A stretch of 8,569 nt of DNA from an uncultured Eggerthellaceae bacterium (GTDB lineage Bacteria; Actinomycetota; Coriobacteriia; Coriobacteriales; Eggerthellaceae): contig CAKTXN010000073.1 of assembly GCA_934630905.1 (NCBI GenBank), positions 1 to 8,569 on the forward strand, in the 5' to 3' direction. Made by a program: the position numbers and the translations under genes. Shown one piece after another: positions 7,901 through 8,569 of the stretch (the stretch's first letter is position 1; the number at the start of each line of letters is the position of its first letter). A model generated the notes under the pieces. The model worked only from the letters and a program-made list of their open reading frames with translations, did no database searches and was not told the origin of the DNA.

Positions 7901-8569
7901 CGGCTACGAGGACGATTACCGTGAGAACGATGAATTCGCGGACGATCACGGCGATTATGCACCGCATCAGGATACTCGTGCCGCTGAAAACGAAGAATAC
8001 GCACGTGTGTGCCAGTTGATTGCCGATCGCTACGGTTCGGAAGACGATCGTGGCGCAACAGACTCCCTTGCCGCTGTTTCCGAAGGCGAGCTGAATGCGG
8101 TTCAGCAGCGAATCGAAGACTTCCGCGCGGGTGGCATTGATACCGAAGTGTGGTTCGTTGCACTGGGTGCCGAAACTGATTGCCACGCCGGCATGGAAGA
8201 GTTTATCGAAGCGCATCGCCCTGACTTGCGCGGTGCCATTGTAATTGAGCTTGATTCTTTGGGCGCGGGCTCGCTGTGCACCGTGGCGCGTGAAGGTATT
8301 TTGAAGCCCGCCGCGGCATCTTCGCGCATGAAGCGCTACGCAAAACATGCTTCGCAAGTATCGGGTGTGCCGGTAGATACTACGTCTATCCTTTGGCAGG
8401 AAAGCGCTGCTTCCACGGCACTTCGCAATGGCCTGCAGGCAATGCATCTGGTAGGCATGGATGGCGCAAAACCAGCGCTCTACGCGCAAGCAAACGATGT
8501 TGCTGACAACATTGATCCCGAGATTCTTGCGGAAAACGCGAATTTCGTTGTGGAGGTTGTTAAGGGAAT
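4971..8569 (+). CDS. Membrane-anchored M28-like metallopeptidase with split, probably inactive catalytic domain (3' end outside window)
   Basis: The frame is open for 1199 codons to the window edge. Residues 1-50 (HLASEIGPRP ... YIAREFEELGLPAEIEEF) are typical of the N-terminus of peptidase family M28. Two hydrophobic hairpins follow (about 59-94 and 166-211), flanked by basic residues that suggest a cytoplasmic N-terminus. The M28 core appears as ARTDSG at 138-143 and DGANSSASGIAVMLEVAR at 221-238. It breaks off near residue 245 and resumes near 1040 with FVALGAET, ELDSLG and YAQANDVADNID. Set against the usual family motifs, metal ligands are lost: His to R139, bridging Asp to S225, Glu to T1069, His to A1172. 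D141, the general-base position E1068 and D1095 are kept. The roughly 800-residue insert is low complexity. I infer a pseudo-peptidase or a protein with altered metal binding; the substrate is unknown. It probably has its own promoter. Confidence 0.85.
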   Translation, partial: MAEMIKTVEHLASEIGPRPVATEEEQQAALYIAREFEELGLPAEIEEFQGSVSHKKTRLLCSALAVILALVSLFVPVIALPAVIVSFICAVLFMSEELGKPILSKFLDKGISQNVVARYVPPSAQEGKGRRRKVVLVARTDSGSVRPELNPPFLAAMPVLAKAARIGMVVLPVFLLIRSIFFLHSTGVAFVITTILLVMICLAAALPAISFAMEKASGLNDGANSSASGIAVMLEVARRITQAAADEQPVIQGAKEAYEQGVVPEGAQLIYEEGTPVDAFGAPLAVPADAAAAGTAASATAATPDAAWEPLPVVYTGASQGFDESQAPMGVQPQTQGDSAAGIAAGAGVVGAAGAAAAMAVPAAVAAGAAAGFAVDAVRGEIVDAAAAGMGAMDGAFEQEAAAPVAAAPEPAPANEVPSWFSAGLAAARRKEPANAAPTEIKRSTFAMALEAAEQRLDDVSRETSFLDRDEMPSLDQQFKQNFAAARAGQKPVSAPAATAAVVEPEPAAAPTATAEAAFAAQPEAYSSPQGVAAPATLAADSAAVPPAAPAAVAQAPAEQVEFVDATIGAPTSTALPEIVETVQSASTAGANSVPVAEPLTPLMDLPSVDASAEFAAEQQPAEPAPISMDYFMAAAVGAPAGDTVVAQPIASDQSRQPLTLPDLSVTGSLPVVDIQKQRAPLAEAEESGETAAKSLLTMIPSIDAATPSQADLRTSLPSLSGMFERVPETQAFEPVAGATGSFAPVTEALTLDVADEEELFVDDVDDSAFEENYTETGAYAGPEYVDMPKKRGFGIFDKLFSHKKKEEQPAARSWSDDDDSSYGAHDAASHGTWDSYSEEDSYDDDADEYRSDGDYEYDDDYDVYDDSYSTKAFDSVAAYDDTDYDDDDFDYDDNDFSSFFNGDDDDDRTWRGGAFSSKLSDLAGNAADAASRVRGSLPGGKNDKGSSKSGRGAAGNRSSRSARSRGDERSDARDQYGYEDDYRENDEFADDHGDYAPHQDTRAAENEEYARVCQLIADRYGSEDDRGATDSLAAVSEGELNAVQQRIEDFRAGGIDTEVWFVALGAETDCHAGMEEFIEAHRPDLRGAIVIELDSLGAGSLCTVAREGILKPAAASSRMKRYAKHASQVSGVPVDTTSILWQESAASTALRNGLQAMHLVGMDGAKPALYAQANDVADNIDPEILAENANFVVEVVKG
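6347..6362. promoter_or_regulatory. parS-like site (candidate ParB binding site) inside the coding region
   Basis: The sequence TGTTTCACGGGAAACA matches 15 of 16 bases of the widely conserved bacterial parS consensus TGTTTCACGTGAAACA. The dyad extends to 20 bases (6345-6364, flanked by GA and TC), with only one of ten pairs mismatched. The mismatch is in the central CACGTG, a position important for ParB contact. In frame it encodes V-S-R-E-T, and the deviant base is the third position of an Arg codon, so a perfect site would encode the same protein. No parA or parB gene is in the window. A functional site is plausible, but chance or decay is not excluded. Confidence 0.5.
7419..7694 (+). other. 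Asp/Tyr-rich acidic block of the M28-like protein
   Basis: Residues 817-908 contain 36 Asp, 4 Glu and 12 Tyr out of 92, with only one Arg and one Lys. Short units such as DYDDDDFDYDD give the DNA a GAY/TAY pattern, but the units are irregular and not a tandem repeat. The block is probably disordered, and could bind cations or basic partners, or the basic block that follows it. Confidence 0.75.
7767..7892 (+). other. Arg/Ser/Gly/Lys-rich basic block of the M28-like protein
   Basis: Residues 933-974 hold 9 Arg and 3 Lys against 4 acidic residues in 42, in an SR/SG-rich setting (GNRSSRSARSRGDER). It follows the acidic block at a distance of about 25 residues, so the two may interact within or between chains, or the basic block may contact nucleic acid or lipid head groups. 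No folded domain is recognised. Confidence 0.65.

Larger units (their letters stand above)
5706..8088 (+). other. Low-complexity insert splitting the M28-like domain
   Basis: About 795 codons separate the two recognisable halves of the M28-like domain. From the start of the insert to about residue 785 it is dominated by Ala, Pro, Val, Glu and Gln with recurring PAAA/APAP-like runs. Within this, residues 340-375 are almost uncharged Ala/Gly/Val and could enter a membrane. Residues 418-484 look more ordered, beginning PSWFSAGLAAARR. A basic hydrophobic patch, KKRGFGIFDKLFSHKKK, lies at 790 onward. The charged blocks follow. The frame stays open throughout with codon use like the rest of the gene, so this reads as true coding sequence. 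No exact long repeat was seen. Confidence 0.75.

Noticed and set aside
7231..8019. 262-residue plus-strand open frame rich in Thr, Met and Arg
   Set aside because: It is the shifted reading of the GAY/TAY-rich acidic block of the M28-like gene; its odd composition comes directly from that pattern.
7719..8489. 256-residue minus-strand open frame
   Set aside because: It is antisense to the C-terminal M28-like motifs, with no ribosome binding site noted and no recognisable domain.

Overview
The window carries four protein-coding genes, two of them cut by its ends. Gene style, with a fused exonuclease-helicase of the DinG type and long Ala/Pro- and Asp-rich membrane proteins at moderate GC, suggests an actinobacterium, most likely class Coriobacteriia (Eggerthellaceae-like). 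That placement is an impression from protein style, since no rRNA or marker gene is present.

Layout. (1) Positions 1-461, minus strand: the 5' part of an unrecognised protein with a good ribosome binding site. (2) Positions 462-535: a short divergent intergenic region. (3) Positions 536-3508, plus strand: a complete DinG-family protein, a DEDDh 3'-5' exonuclease fused to an XPD/DinG-type superfamily 2 helicase that keeps four cysteines spaced like iron-sulfur ligands. (4) Positions 3514-4887, plus strand: a single-pass membrane protein with a long disordered cytoplasmic tail and a helical extracytoplasmic region; it starts 5 nt after dinG and is probably co-transcribed with it. (5) Positions 4888-4970: intergenic, with a perfect TATAAT hexamer, a weak hairpin and a ribosome binding site. 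(6) Positions 4971-8569, plus strand, open to the window end: a very large membrane protein built on a metallopeptidase M28 fold.

The last gene is the most unusual item. Its M28-like domain is split by about 800 residues of low-complexity sequence (Ala/Pro-rich, then a 92-residue Asp/Tyr-rich block, then an Arg/Ser/Gly-rich block). Most of the expected zinc ligands are replaced (His to Arg139, Asp to Ser225, Glu to Thr1069, His to Ala1172), while the general-base Glu1068 and Asp1095 remain. It reads as a pseudo-peptidase, possibly a membrane-anchored scaffold. Inside the insert, at 6347-6362, lies a 16-bp sequence one base from the parS consensus bound by the chromosome segregation protein ParB; the single difference is synonymous in the gene's reading frame.

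No RNA gene, insertion sequence, CRISPR array or phage gene was seen. DinG points to DNA repair or processing; the two membrane proteins cannot be tied to it beyond adjacency.
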